From the NCBI GenBank assembly GCA_016928865.1, contig JAFGJX010000030.1, positions 1 to 62,834 of the forward strand: a DNA stretch of 62,834 nt, read 5' to 3'. Every line of letters begins with the position of its first letter. Within the stretch, counting starts at the first letter, position 1. Shown piece after piece: positions 1 to 9,049 of the stretch. The notes below the pieces were generated by a model that was not told where the DNA came from, did not search any database, and worked only from the letters and a program-made list of their open reading frames with translations. This DNA is from Spirochaetota bacterium. GTDB lineage: Bacteria; Spirochaetota; UBA4802; UBA5550. Position numbers and translations under genes: made by a program.

Positions 1-63
1 AATCAGGAGAGTGGCCGCCATCAGGATGGCGCATATCAGAATATTGCGTAACAGTTTTACCAT
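1..63 (-). CDS. 5' end of an unidentified gene, cut by the window edge
   Basis: An ATG on the minus strand opens 12 bp after the stop of the upstream O-acyltransferase gene and reads 21 codons to the window edge. The visible residues (MVKLLRNILICAILMAATLL) look like a signal peptide or membrane anchor. In AlgI-type acetylation loci the next gene is often an AlgJ/AlgX/DltD-like SGNH-family partner with just such an anchor, so that is a plausible guess, but nothing of a catalytic domain can be seen here. Confidence 0.55.
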   Translation of the reverse strand, partial: MVKLLRNILICAILMAATLLI

Positions 64-75
64 TGTATGTTGAGC

Positions 76-1644
76 CTAAAATTTAAAATATATAAACTGC
101 TGGTTTGAAAATACCCCGAGATACACAAGGACGAACAGCATCCCCAGGTAGAGCAGCCATCTGACATACCAGGCCTTTTCCGCGATGATGTCACGTAACC
201 GCCGCGTACTTTTTTCCTGTATGATCTCTATCGCGGCCCAGATGAGCAGTGTCAGCGCCAGGGTGATCATCTCCGGCAGAAACGTGGGCTTTGCAAACCC
301 GAGAAACGTGACTTTATTGTGAATGACCAGGAATGATTTCAATTTTTCATAGTCCATCATGCGCAGGATATTAAAGAGCTTGTCGAACCCGGAAAAGAGG
401 TGGCTGACAATATAAAACCCGTCGGCGGTCGTATTCGCCCTGAAGAATATGCCGGCAAATGTGAAGAGCAGAAAGGTGATTGCAATCCTGACAGCATTGT
501 GCAGCTTCGGAAGCCGGTTCAGCCGGATCAGGGAAACAATGCTTTTCCGGAGCGACCTGGTCCAGATAGACGCGAGAGAGTATAATCCGTTCAGGGCGGC
601 CCAGATAATAAAGGTCCAGTTCGCGCCGTGCCAGATCCCGCTCAGGATAAATACGACCATGATGTTGTACTGCCACCGCCACGGCGCGACGCGATTGCCT
701 CCCATCGGTATGTACACATAATCGCGCAGCCATGCAATAAGGGTGATGTGCCATCTGCGCCACAGCTCCGGAATTGACCGGGAGAGATAGGGACGCTTGA
801 AATTGTCGGAGAGCCTGATGCCCATGAGCTGAGCCATGCCGATCGCGATATCGGAATAGCCTGAGAAATCGCAGTAGACCTGGAAGATGAAGCAGAGGCT
901 GGCGATGATCAGGTAAACGCCCAGGTAACCCTGGGGATCATTAAACACCTCGTTTGCCACTATCGCCGCCCTGTCGGCAACGACGATTTTTTTAAAGAAG
1001 CCCCAGGCCATCAGCTGGAGGCCGTCAACGGTGCGGCGGTAATCGAAATCCTGCTTTTCATGGAATTGTTTCATCAGCCGTTGCGGCCGCTCGATTGGGC
1101 CTGCGACGATTTTTGGGAAAAACAGGATATAGAGTGCGAAAATCCCCAGATGCCGCTCGGGCGGGACCGTGCCCCGGTATACATCAATGAGATAGCTGAT
1201 GCTGTGGAACGTGTAGTAGGATATGCCGACCGGAACGATCAGGTTCAGCACTGTCGCGGGATAGTTCAGCCTGAAAAACGAGGCAATCTGGGCGATCGAC
1301 TGGTTGAAGAAGTTGAAATATTTAAATACAAAGAGAAGCAGAAGGGTGTAGGCTATGCCGATGAACAGCAGCAATTTCTGATTTCCTGACCCGGCGTTTT
1401 TCCCCTGCTGAATCATGATCGCGATATAGTAATCGACCACGATAACGGAGAGCAGGGAGAAAGCGACCAGCATATAGTAAAGAACAGGGTTCCGGCCGGG
1501 TATATACGTTGAATAGTAAAAGTAGGTGAAGAAAAAGACGCTCGAAGCGAGGAGCCATCCCCACCGCCATTTATAGGGCAGCAGAAAAAAGATAACCACC
1601 ACCGTCGGGAGAAAAATGAAAAATTCAACTGAATTAAAGAGCAT
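76..1644 (-). CDS. MBOAT family membrane-bound O-acyltransferase (AlgI/DltB type)
   Basis: A 522-residue polytopic protein with about 10-12 hydrophobic segments and the typical MBOAT N-terminus MLFNSVEFFIFLP. The family signature is present: WRRWHITL near residue 295 and SGIWHGANWTFI near residue 335, whose histidine is the presumed catalytic residue. AlgI-like proteins move an acyl (usually acetyl) group across the inner membrane for transfer to an exported polysaccharide by a periplasmic partner. The gene follows gmd and rmd on the same strand after a 155-bp gap, so a rhamnose-containing surface glycan is the likely acceptor; this is inference. The ATG start is the family's usual one. Confidence 0.93.
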   Translation of the reverse strand: MLFNSVEFFIFLPTVVVIFFLLPYKWRWGWLLASSVFFFTYFYYSTYIPGRNPVLYYMLVAFSLLSVIVVDYYIAIMIQQGKNAGSGNQKLLLFIGIAYTLLLLFVFKYFNFFNQSIAQIASFFRLNYPATVLNLIVPVGISYYTFHSISYLIDVYRGTVPPERHLGIFALYILFFPKIVAGPIERPQRLMKQFHEKQDFDYRRTVDGLQLMAWGFFKKIVVADRAAIVANEVFNDPQGYLGVYLIIASLCFIFQVYCDFSGYSDIAIGMAQLMGIRLSDNFKRPYLSRSIPELWRRWHITLIAWLRDYVYIPMGGNRVAPWRWQYNIMVVFILSGIWHGANWTFIIWAALNGLYSLASIWTRSLRKSIVSLIRLNRLPKLHNAVRIAITFLLFTFAGIFFRANTTADGFYIVSHLFSGFDKLFNILRMMDYEKLKSFLVIHNKVTFLGFAKPTFLPEMITLALTLLIWAAIEIIQEKSTRRLRDIIAEKAWYVRWLLYLGMLFVLVYLGVFSNQQFIYFKF

Positions 1645-1799
1645 ATTGTGTAACGTTTCTCAACTGTAAATAATAATCTCCGGCGTAATCAGGGCTGCTG
1701 GCATATCGATCAGCCGCGCGTTACCGCCATATATGAAGCAAGCAACGTATCGTATGTTTTGCCATATCGTCAACAAAAAAAAGCATGGCACGAATGGCC

Positions 1800-2684
1800 C
1801 TATTCCGCGAGGATCCATTCCAGGGTCTCTCTGATGCCGTGCGCGGGACTCCAGTCGTGCGATTGCCTGAATGCCGTGCTGTCGCCAACAGACATTGCAA
1901 TATCATTCTTGCGCAGCAATGCTTCGGCCCTGGTGATGTTAAATCGGACGCCGGAAATATCCTGAATTGTCTCGAGCAGGTCGGAGAGGCGGTAACCGAT
2001 TCCGCTTGCGATATTAAACACCCCGCCGTCGGGAAATTGTTCCATCATTCTGACATATGCATCGACGACGTCACGCACGTCAAGGAAGTCCCTGGTGACC
2101 GAAAGGTTTCCCAGCGTTATATCGAGGTTTTTTTCCCGGGCCGCCCTGATGATTTTCGCTATAACAAAATGCGGGTCCTGTCCGCGTCCGATGTGATTGA
2201 AGGGGCGCGCTATAGCGACAGGCAAACCGTATTCGTAATGAAAAACGCGAGCAATCTGTTCTGCCGCCGCTTTGCTTGCGCCGTAATGGTTTACCGGCAT
2301 CATCGGCATCCGCTCGCCGATCGGCTGCCGCTCCTCCGGGACAATACCGTATACCTGGGAAGAGCTTACCAGGATAAAGCGCGGCCGGGTGAGACACCGT
2401 GCAGCTGCAATGAGCAGATTCAGCGTCCCGGTCACATTGATTCGGTACAAAAGGGAAGGATTGTCATAATCCACGCGAGATATGGCTGCGAGGTGAAAGA
2501 TGAAATCGGGGCGCAGCGCATCGATGCGCTGTTTCACTGCGTCCTGGTCGGTGATATCAACCGCGTGTACTGCGTCGTCGCCGCTTCGCAGGTCCATGCC
2601 ATATACGCGCACCCCCCGTGCTTCCAGAGTGTGCCGCAGGGTGCTTCCCACAAAACCGTTGATGCCGGTAATCAATACGTTCAT
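1800..2684 (-). CDS. rmd: NAD-dependent epimerase/dehydratase, probable GDP-6-deoxy-D-mannose reductase
   Basis: A 294-residue extended short-chain dehydrogenase. The N-terminal Rossmann motif is GINGFVG, the active-site pair is in YGASKAAAE (Tyr-x3-Lys) with a preceding SSSQVYG serine strand, and RPFNHIGRGQ is the motif typical of Rmd enzymes. Rmd reduces GDP-4-keto-6-deoxy-D-mannose to GDP-D-rhamnose. The gene lies 50 bp downstream of gmd, which makes exactly this substrate. A related epimerase such as a GDP-fucose synthase or a talose-forming enzyme cannot be excluded, but the motif and the pairing favour Rmd. A long open frame on the opposite strand is a shadow. Confidence 0.85.
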   Translation of the reverse strand: MNVLITGINGFVGSTLRHTLEARGVRVYGMDLRSGDDAVHAVDITDQDAVKQRIDALRPDFIFHLAAISRVDYDNPSLLYRINVTGTLNLLIAAARCLTRPRFILVSSSQVYGIVPEERQPIGERMPMMPVNHYGASKAAAEQIARVFHYEYGLPVAIARPFNHIGRGQDPHFVIAKIIRAAREKNLDITLGNLSVTRDFLDVRDVVDAYVRMMEQFPDGGVFNIASGIGYRLSDLLETIQDISGVRFNITRAEALLRKNDIAMSVGDSTAFRQSHDWSPAHGIRETLEWILAE

Positions 2685-2734
2685 TGCTGTACTCGCGGAC
2701 AGTCGTCAGGAGAATGCGCTTCGACGCACTGTTG

Positions 2735-3760
2735 TTATCCCAACCTGGAAACGCGATCGAGGTCGCGCTGTACCATTATTTCAACCAGCTCCCGAAACCG
2801 CACCTTTGGCTCCCAGCCGAGCACGGTTTTCGCCTTGGAGTAGTCGCCCAGAAGCTGATCGACCTCGCCGGGTCTGAAGAATTTCGGGTTTATTTTCACC
2901 AGCGTTTTTCCCGTTTTCGCGTCAAAGCCGTATTCATTCGCATCGGAACCCTTCCACTCGAGGGTGGTGCCCACGAAGGAGAAGGCATGCTCGATGAATT
3001 CGCGCACGGAATGATTTTCGTTCGTCGCCAGCACGTAGTCCCCGGGATCCGGTCGCTGCATCATGAGCCACATGCCTTCGACGAATTCCTTCGCGTAGCC
3101 CCAGTCCCGTTTGGCGTCCATGTTGCCGATCTCGAAATAGTCCTGCTTTCCCAGCTTGATCCTGGCCACCGCGTCGCTCACCTTCCTGGTGACAAACTCG
3201 ATGCCGCGGAGGGGGGACTCATGATTGAAGAGTATTCCGGAGCAGCCGAAGATGTTGTACGATTCGCGATAGTTGATCGTGAGCCAGTGTCCGTACAGTT
3301 TCGCGGTCGCGTACGGGCTCCGCGGATAGAAAGGCGTGCTCTCTTTCTGCGGCGTCTCCTGCACCTTGCCGAACATTTCCGAGCTCGAGGCCTGGTAGAA
3401 CTTTATCCGTGGATTGACAATTCTGATGGCCTCGAGGACCCGGGTAACGCCGATGGCGGTTATTTCACCGGTCAGGACCGGCTTCTCAAAGGATACGGCG
3501 ACAAAGCTCTGCGCGGCAAGATTATACACTTCGTCCGGCTTGACCTTTTCGAACGTCCTGATAAGGTTTCCCGTGTCCTGTATGTCGACTTCCATGAGCT
3601 CGATGTCTTTCATGATGTTGAGCTCTTCGATTCTCCAGAAGTTCGGCGAGCTGGTGCGGCGGTATCCGCCGAAGACCCGGTAGCCCCTGCTGAGAAGGAA
3701 TTCTGAAAGATACGCCCCGTCCTGCCCCGTGATGCCGGTTATGAATGCTGTTTTTGCCAT
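2735..3760 (-). CDS. gmd: GDP-mannose 4,6-dehydratase
   Basis: A 341-residue protein of normal Gmd length. It starts with the NADP-binding motif [10 protein letters not shown] and carries the nucleotide-specific [15 protein letters not shown] stretch, the catalytic SSSEMFG and [10 protein letters not shown] (Tyr-x3-Lys), the NHESPLRG substrate-binding loop and the [14 protein letters not shown] motif. The enzyme converts GDP-D-mannose to GDP-4-keto-6-deoxy-D-mannose in the cytoplasm. It is the first gene of a minus-strand group with rmd and an O-acyltransferase, so it probably feeds synthesis of D-rhamnose for a surface polysaccharide. The divergent 3761-3971 region must hold its promoter. 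Confidence 0.95.
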   Translation of the reverse strand: MAKTAFITGITGQDGAYLSEFLLSRGYRVFGGYRRTSSPNFWRIEELNIMKDIELMEVDIQDTGNLIRTFEKVKPDEVYNLAAQSFVAVSFEKPVLTGEITAIGVTRVLEAIRIVNPRIKFYQASSSEMFGKVQETPQKESTPFYPRSPYATAKLYGHWLTINYRESYNIFGCSGILFNHESPLRGIEFVTRKVSDAVARIKLGKQDYFEIGNMDAKRDWGYAKEFVEGMWLMMQRPDPGDYVLATNENHSVREFIEHAFSFVGTTLEWKGSDANEYGFDAKTGKTLVKINPKFFRPGEVDQLLGDYSKAKTVLGWEPKVRFRELVEIMVQRDLDRVSRLG

Positions 3761-3971
3761 GTTATGTCCTATTCAAGAATGAGATTGCTGAAAACAGGAA
3801 TCACGTAAAAAAATGTTAAATCGTGGTCCGCTCTTTCTCTAATATTTAAAGTAATGAATATTTGTCAATTATCATTTAGCTGGGACTTTGACGTCATGAG
3901 AAAAGCATTGACAAAAATCCGAAATTAATCAGATCATATCGACATTATTTTCATCCAATGCGAGGATCAAT

Positions 3972-5504
3972 ATGACAGCACGTACATTCTTTCCTGTAAT
4001 CATGGCCTGTATCGCGGCGGGTTTCCTGTCATGCGATGTCGATGTGCCGATCCAGGAGATGGTCAAGGCCAGAACCACTATTGAAAAGGCTCGTGCGGTC
4101 ATGGCAGAAACGCATGATCCCGACAACCTCGCCAAGGCGGTTGACTGGCTGAAAAAGTCGCATGATTATACTGTCGAGAACGATGTGAAAAATGCGAAGA
4201 GCTCGGCTGAAAAGTCAATTGTCTATGGAGACCTGGCAATACAGGCATCGCTTCCGAAAGCGCTGGATGATGCGCTGGATGAAGCGACAGCGGTGTATGA
4301 CGAAGCCGGAAAGCTCAATGCCGAAGAATTTGCGCCTGAAAAGTATTCTGATGCGCGCGCCGCGATCGATGACGCCGTAGCGCTCAAGGAGGAAAAGGAC
4401 CTCTGGGGCGCGCTGCAGAAAGCGAAAGAAGCCGTTGCCTCCGGCACCGAGGCAAAAGAGATATCACAGGGCAGGGTCCCCGCGCTGAACGAGCAGATCG
4501 GCAGATTGAAAAAGGATATTGACGATCTCGGCGCCATGAAGCTGACGGCGCAGCAGAAAAATGAGATCATCGCCGCCGGGACGGACCTGGACAGGGCGGG
4601 TGATCTGATCGTGGCAAACAATGTGAAGGAGGCGGTGCCCCTTATTGAGAAATCCGAACAGACGATCAGCGCAGTCAAGGAGCAGGCGGCAAAGGTATCG
4701 GCAAGGGAGCGCATCGCTCAGCTTCGCGGAGAGGCCGAACAGCTGAAGAAAAAGCGCGGCTCGGAATTCGCGGGCGAGGATATCGATGTCGTCATAACCA
4801 CACTCAATGAGGCGGAAGCTCTCCTGGAGCAGGATAAAACGGAAGAAGCGAACCAGAAGATCGACGATGCGGAGCGCTCTCTCGCCATCGCGAAGGAGAA
4901 AACGACCAGGGGGCTTGCCCTCGACAAGGCGCGGTCGGTCGAGAAGCTCCTGGAGGAGACCCGCAGGGGGGATACGGAGAATAAATTCAAAAACGAAACA
5001 GACAGTGCCGCGGAAATGATCGCAGATGGCAAAAAGCTTCTTGATGAAGGATCCTACGGAAACAGCCTCGCGAAATTTGAAGAGGCTGAATCGCTTCTCT
5101 ATTCTCTCGGCGTGGCGAAGGTAAAGGAAGATCTGCTGCAAAAGGACGGCGCATATGACGCGGCCGGGAAACGAGTCTATACGGTTGTTTATAACAGAAA
5201 GAAGCGCGATTGCCTATGGCGGATCGCGGATAGAATGTACAAGAACGCGCGCCTCTGGCCGCTCATTTACATGGCCAATAAAGATCAGATCAAGGACCCG
5301 GACCTTATCTTCCCGGGGCAGAAGTTTGTTATTCCCGAAGTGCCGAAGAAAAAGGACGAAGGAAAAGCGGACGTGGAAAAAAGCGCGGTTCGCGAGGAAC
5401 AAGCGGGAGGAGATGAAAATGGTGCCGGTCAATCGGATGATACGGTAAAGCCCCGGCCCGAGATCCCGTCGGTCGATGATACAGAAGAGGATATGACAGA
5501 ATAG
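3972..5504 (+). CDS. LysM-domain lipoprotein with long alpha-helical repeats
   Basis: A 510-residue protein. A short signal peptide ends in a lipobox (GFLSC, Cys about residue 17), so it should be a lipoprotein. Residues about 25-390 are rich in Ala, Glu and Lys and show repeated degenerate helix pairs such as ...ALDEATAVYDEAGKLNAEEFAPEKY...A...I, suggesting a long helical or TPR-like rod. Residues about 395-455 form a LysM domain (YTVVYNRKKRDCLWRIADRMY ... IFPGQKFVIP), which normally binds peptidoglycan. The last 55 residues are acidic and disordered. It probably ties the outer or inner membrane to the cell wall. The next gene starts 3 bp after its stop, so the two are co-translated. Confidence 0.85.
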   Translation: MTARTFFPVIMACIAAGFLSCDVDVPIQEMVKARTTIEKARAVMAETHDPDNLAKAVDWLKKSHDYTVENDVKNAKSSAEKSIVYGDLAIQASLPKALDDALDEATAVYDEAGKLNAEEFAPEKYSDARAAIDDAVALKEEKDLWGALQKAKEAVASGTEAKEISQGRVPALNEQIGRLKKDIDDLGAMKLTAQQKNEIIAAGTDLDRAGDLIVANNVKEAVPLIEKSEQTISAVKEQAAKVSARERIAQLRGEAEQLKKKRGSEFAGEDIDVVITTLNEAEALLEQDKTEEANQKIDDAERSLAIAKEKTTRGLALDKARSVEKLLEETRRGDTENKFKNETDSAAEMIADGKKLLDEGSYGNSLAKFEEAESLLYSLGVAKVKEDLLQKDGAYDAAGKRVYTVVYNRKKRDCLWRIADRMYKNARLWPLIYMANKDQIKDPDLIFPGQKFVIPEVPKKKDEGKADVEKSAVREEQAGGDENGAGQSDDTVKPRPEIPSVDDTEEDMTE

Positions 5505-5507
5505 TAC

Positions 5508-6704
5508 TTGAAAAAGTCAGTTTGCGCACTATCACTATTACTCGGTTTTGTTTTCCTGGCGGGCCTTAACGCGCGTGATATCAACCTTGATGCCATCTAC
5601 ATAAATCAGGATTCCCGCCTGTATGAACGGCTTCTCGAGAGCAAGATTGACGCATATCGGGAAGCAGGCTCCCGGTTTATCGACCGTGACGTGATATTCG
5701 CCTGCTGGGGAGACGGCTTCAGCATTATCTACGTAAAAGAACTGCCCCTGTTGAATATCATTCGATCCTTTAACCGCTCTGACGGACGAGGTGCTGAATT
5801 GTTCAGAATTACCGGGACAATTACCGCCTTCAGGTGCACGGCAAACGGGAGATTCCTGGTCCTGAAGCGGCTCGTTGCAGTGGAGGGCGCGATACCGCGC
5901 GGCGAGACACTGGTGCTGGATGTGCGTTCAAAAACGATCAAAAAACTGCAGTCATCCTACCCCTTTATCGATTTTTCCCTGGCTTCCGGAGGAAACTCGC
6001 TTTTCTACGAAACCGGGAAAGGGATCGTGGAGTACCTTCCGGACACAGGGGTCGCGCGCGTTGCGATACAGCGCTCTGAATATGCCGGCATAGCAACGGC
6101 GGGTGCTCCCGCTATAGCCTACATGTCGCCGAACAGGAAGAAGGCCGTGATTGTGAGCGGAAGCGGGGGATCCTACCGGTCACGGATGATTGTACCGGGA
6201 AACGCGTGGCCGCTTCCCGGCGTCACCTCGGCGAGCGAGATTTGCTGGGTGGACAACAACAGGCTGGCATACCGGACGGGCGAGTCGGGAAACTATTCAG
6301 TTCGGCTCTATGACACGGTGTCGCGTAGATCGGTTACACTAGTGCGCAATTCATTGAATACCAATCTGCAGTTTTCAGTGTTTCCCAAAATGATCTCGTT
6401 TCTACAGGATCAGATCATATGCTTCCATGACCTGCGGGATAATGAGAGCGTCAATACCGGGCTGGAAGGAGAGGACGTCACTTTCTCCCCGGACGGGAAC
6501 CGGATCGTGTCACTCTATCTGAAAAAGCTGTTTCTGACCAGCGTAGCCACGATCAAGAAGAAGAACATCGAGATGGCGAAGGCCGGGCAGCGGATATCAT
6601 CTCTCTACCGCCAGGTTCTCGGCTCACCGGAGAATCTGACCAATGAATACTCGTCCGAGTATGTTCGGAAAAAACTGTCGGCATACGGCAGGATAGGCAA
6701 GTGA
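5508..6704 (+). CDS. Exported protein of unknown function, possible beta-propeller
   Basis: A 398-residue protein with a TTG start directly after the stop of the LysM lipoprotein gene. Residues 1-22 (LKKSVCALSLLLGFVFLAGL) form a signal peptide. The rest is made of short beta-strand blocks with TolB/WD-like phrases such as VTFSPDGNRIVSLYL and IAYMSPNRKKAVIVSG, which suggests a propeller fold, but no family is recognised. The last 55 residues turn helical and charged. Position between a peptidoglycan-binding lipoprotein and an M50 protease points to an envelope role. The TTG start and the weak upstream Shine-Dalgarno (GAGG some 17 bp away) suggest translational coupling. Confidence 0.75.
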   Translation: MKKSVCALSLLLGFVFLAGLNARDINLDAIYINQDSRLYERLLESKIDAYREAGSRFIDRDVIFACWGDGFSIIYVKELPLLNIIRSFNRSDGRGAELFRITGTITAFRCTANGRFLVLKRLVAVEGAIPRGETLVLDVRSKTIKKLQSSYPFIDFSLASGGNSLFYETGKGIVEYLPDTGVARVAIQRSEYAGIATAGAPAIAYMSPNRKKAVIVSGSGGSYRSRMIVPGNAWPLPGVTSASEICWVDNNRLAYRTGESGNYSVRLYDTVSRRSVTLVRNSLNTNLQFSVFPKMISFLQDQIICFHDLRDNESVNTGLEGEDVTFSPDGNRIVSLYLKKLFLTSVATIKKKNIEMAKAGQRISSLYRQVLGSPENLTNEYSSEYVRKKLSAYGRIGK

Positions 6705-6745
6705 CGCGCCGTTCACAGTGCGCCCGGTGATTCAAGGAGAGACAG

Positions 6746-7699
6746 GTGGAGTTGCATTCAATACGCCAGAAGATGCTGCGGAGGGTCAAGCGATATGCCA
6801 CCATGCTCAACTCGGGTGTCAGGCCGGTCCGCCCGCGGCCGGAGATGCCGGCAATAACGAGAGAAAGAAAAGACCGGCCCGCTATAAATATCATCCTCTT
6901 CATTTTAACTTTTATAACGGCGACTTTCGCCGGGGCCCAGGTCTCGGGGGATATGCCGGCCATGTTTCTGAGCGGGCTGCCGTATTCCATAACGCTGCTC
7001 ACGATACTCCTGTTTCATGAGTTCGGTCATTATGGCGCGGCACGACGATTCGGCGTGGATGCGACGCTTCCATATTTTATACCCTTCCCGTCAATAATCG
7101 GAACCATGGGTGCTGTCATAAAAACACGATCGCCAATCCCTGACAGGCGCGCGCTCTTCTACATCGGCGCCTTGGGTCCGCTGCCGGGATTTATTATGAG
7201 CTGCGCGGCTGTAACAATCGGTATTTATCTTTCGGAAATCAAACCCCTTCCTGCTGCCGGCGGTGATATTCTGATTTTCGGTGATTCACTGCTCTTCGCT
7301 GGCATTGTCAGAATTTTTCACGGAACGGTGCCGGCCGGCCATGATATATATCTTTCACCCTACGCCTGGGCCGGGTGGGTCGGCTTCCTCATAACCAGCC
7401 TGAACCTGATGCCGATCGGCCAGCTGGACGGGAGCCATATCCTTTATGCGCTCATCGGCAGGAAGCAGGTTATATTTGGATGGATTGCGCTGGCCGCGCT
7501 CGTGGCCATGTCGTTTGTCTGGGAGGGATGGGTCGTGTGGGTGATCCTCACGCTCCTGGTGCTGATGGTCGGCCATCCGGAGGTGCCCGAGGGAGAGCCG
7601 CTGACCGCGGGGGAACAGGCGCTCGGATGGTTCTGCATGGCCGTGCTGGTGATGACCTTTGTTCCCATGCCGGTCGATTTTCTGCAGGCTACCGTGTAG
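6746..7699 (+). CDS. Site-2 protease family (M50) membrane metalloprotease
   Basis: A 317-residue polytopic membrane protein starting at GTG with a good AAGGAGAG Shine-Dalgarno 5 bp upstream. It carries the zinc motif HEFGHY near residue 90 in a transmembrane segment and the second M50 motif LNLMPIGQLDGSH near residue 220, whose Asp is the third zinc ligand. A basic soluble N-terminus of about 45 residues precedes the first membrane segment. M50 proteins cleave substrates within the membrane; no PDZ domain is present and no anti-sigma factor gene lies nearby, so the substrate is unknown. The gene ends 11 bp inside the convergent gene on the minus strand. Confidence 0.9.
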   Translation: MELHSIRQKMLRRVKRYATMLNSGVRPVRPRPEMPAITRERKDRPAINIILFILTFITATFAGAQVSGDMPAMFLSGLPYSITLLTILLFHEFGHYGAARRFGVDATLPYFIPFPSIIGTMGAVIKTRSPIPDRRALFYIGALGPLPGFIMSCAAVTIGIYLSEIKPLPAAGGDILIFGDSLLFAGIVRIFHGTVPAGHDIYLSPYAWAGWVGFLITSLNLMPIGQLDGSHILYALIGRKQVIFGWIALAALVAMSFVWEGWVVWVILTLLVLMVGHPEVPEGEPLTAGEQALGWFCMAVLVMTFVPMPVDFLQATV

Positions 7700-8021
7700 C
7701 TCCCTGTGTGTCTGGAGGGCGCGGAACAACGGAATTGACCCTCCTGTACGCCCGATAGTTCCTGATGATCAGGGCAGCGCAGAGTATATCCGCTGTGTAC
7801 CAGAGTGATATAAGATGATAAAATTCCCTGGCACCGATTTCCGTGGTGAAAAAGCTGAGCGGCCCGCCCTGTGAAAACATATGAAGCCCCCACGCCAGGA
7901 CAGCGGACGTAACGCAGATGAGGAAGGCTATGGAAATAACAACAGCATAAATAGTACGGTATGTCTTGAATACAAAAAGCAACAAAAAGGCGAGTATCGC
8001 AAATATAAAAAAAACCATGAT
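7689..8021 (-). CDS. Small membrane protein of unknown function
   Basis: A 110-residue frame starting MVFFIFAILAFLLLFVFKTY, with three hydrophobic segments (about residues 1-15, 22-45 and 65-85) and a basic tail. The start used here follows an AGGTG sequence at suitable distance; a longer upstream extension in frame has no hydrophobic start and looks untranslated. It overlaps the 3' end of the M50 protease gene by 11 bp in convergent orientation. No family is recognised. Codon use and the clean membrane topology support a real gene, but homologues would be needed to confirm it. Confidence 0.55.
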   Translation of the reverse strand: MMVFFIFAILAFLLLFVFKTYRTIYAVVISIAFLICVTSAVLAWGLHMFSQGGPLSFFTTEIGAREFYHLISLWYTADILCAALIIRNYRAYRRVNSVVPRPPDTQGATR

Positions 8022-8484
8022 ACACCTGTGCTTCTGTAGTATGATACCGCTCTTGACGGCGCGCGTCAATATCACCAAGCGCATCACATAATGCGTGGTA
8101 CGGGCAATGCGTAAAGATTTTTTTTGAAAAATTTGAATTTATTGTATATTGATAATGACAGGCGACGACCTCATCCGGAGGATTCTGCCATAATTTTAAA
8201 ATTTTTGTTGAAATATGAGCGGTCTTCTTAAGGGTAATCTCTAAAAGTTTCCTGAAAAACTCCCTCCATGGAGTTTTTGCCGACCATTTTTTGCGCATCC
8301 TGCGCTGTGTCGGCATTCGGACATCCTGTCCGGAACAGGAACGGTCTTGAGAAGTGAATTCTCAAAACCTCACATTTTTCTCGTCTGATGCCTCAAAAAA
8401 TGACGGTACTTACTGTATCGCCATTAGCAGTTTGCTGTTTTTCAACAAGCGGCTAAAATTATAACGATACGAGAGATGCTTGCT
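8022..8484. other. 463-bp intergenic region with several hairpins
   Basis: No gene is seen between two divergent genes. The stretch holds at least three inverted repeats: AAAAACTCC/GGAGTTTTT (8255-8278), TCCTGT/ACAGGA near 8322-8338 and TTGAGAA/TTCTCAA near 8347-8365. The first resembles a hairpin found again at 37752-37783. Promoters for both flanking genes must lie here, but none matches the consensus well enough to call. Confidence 0.5.
8255..8278. repeat. Hairpin with AAAAACTCC arms, copy 1
   Basis: Perfect 9-bp arms AAAAACTCC and GGAGTTTTT flank a 6-nt loop. The preceding bases (CTG) and the arm sequence match the hairpin at 37752-37783, suggesting a small dispersed palindromic element rather than chance. 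Confidence 0.5.
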
Positions 8485-9033
8485 ATGAAAAAAATTATCG
8501 CGCTGCTCTGTATGATTCTGCCGGCATGTGGGGGGGTGACATCCTGCGGCACCCTGATGGACAAAGACACCATGGCGGCAAACAAGAAGTTTATCAATGC
8601 TCCGTTCAATCCCGCTGAAGACAGGGAAACATTCCGCGTGCTTATCCTTTCTAACAGGTACGAGGTAGTGCAGACCAGCCACAAGGAGACCATAGAGCGT
8701 GAGAAGGATCCGGGGGGCGATAGATATATCTGCGATGAACTGAAAAAATATGACAAGATTGACGAGGCCCGTGAAGGCATGTATTACGTGTCTCTCTATC
8801 CCGACCGCGGAACGCTGCAGAGAGTGCGTCCCTATAAGCCTCTTAATCTGATAGAGCTGGACAACCTGGTCCTTGACGATCTGCAGCGCTGGAGCTTCAA
8901 GTTCCCGAAGAATTACGTCTGGCCGAATAATCTGTACATCAAGTACCGCATCGTGCTCCGGAAACGCCAGTCCGATAAGGAGATCATCAGGGAAGTGGAG
9001 GAGAAGATGATGGGCGACGAGGAGAAACGTTAG
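8485..9033 (+). CDS. Small lipoprotein of unknown function
   Basis: A 182-residue protein with a signal peptide ending in a lipobox (GVTSC, Cys about residue 21). An in-frame ATG 9 bp upstream is also possible. The mature part is hydrophilic and highly charged, with a mixed alpha/beta character and a strongly charged C-terminus (EVEEKMMGDEEKR). No family is recognised. It converges with the SpiroCoCo gene with only 16 bp between the stops. It is probably a periplasm-facing lipoprotein. Confidence 0.75.
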   Translation: MKKIIALLCMILPACGGVTSCGTLMDKDTMAANKKFINAPFNPAEDRETFRVLILSNRYEVVQTSHKETIEREKDPGGDRYICDELKKYDKIDEAREGMYYVSLYPDRGTLQRVRPYKPLNLIELDNLVLDDLQRWSFKFPKNYVWPNNLYIKYRIVLRKRQSDKEIIREVEEKMMGDEEKR

Positions 9034-9049
9034 CCCGCCCGATCAGCTT

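Noticed and set aside
1785..3706. Long plus-strand frames opposite rmd and gmd
   Set aside because: Antisense shadows of GC-biased codons; the minus-strand products have complete catalytic motifs.
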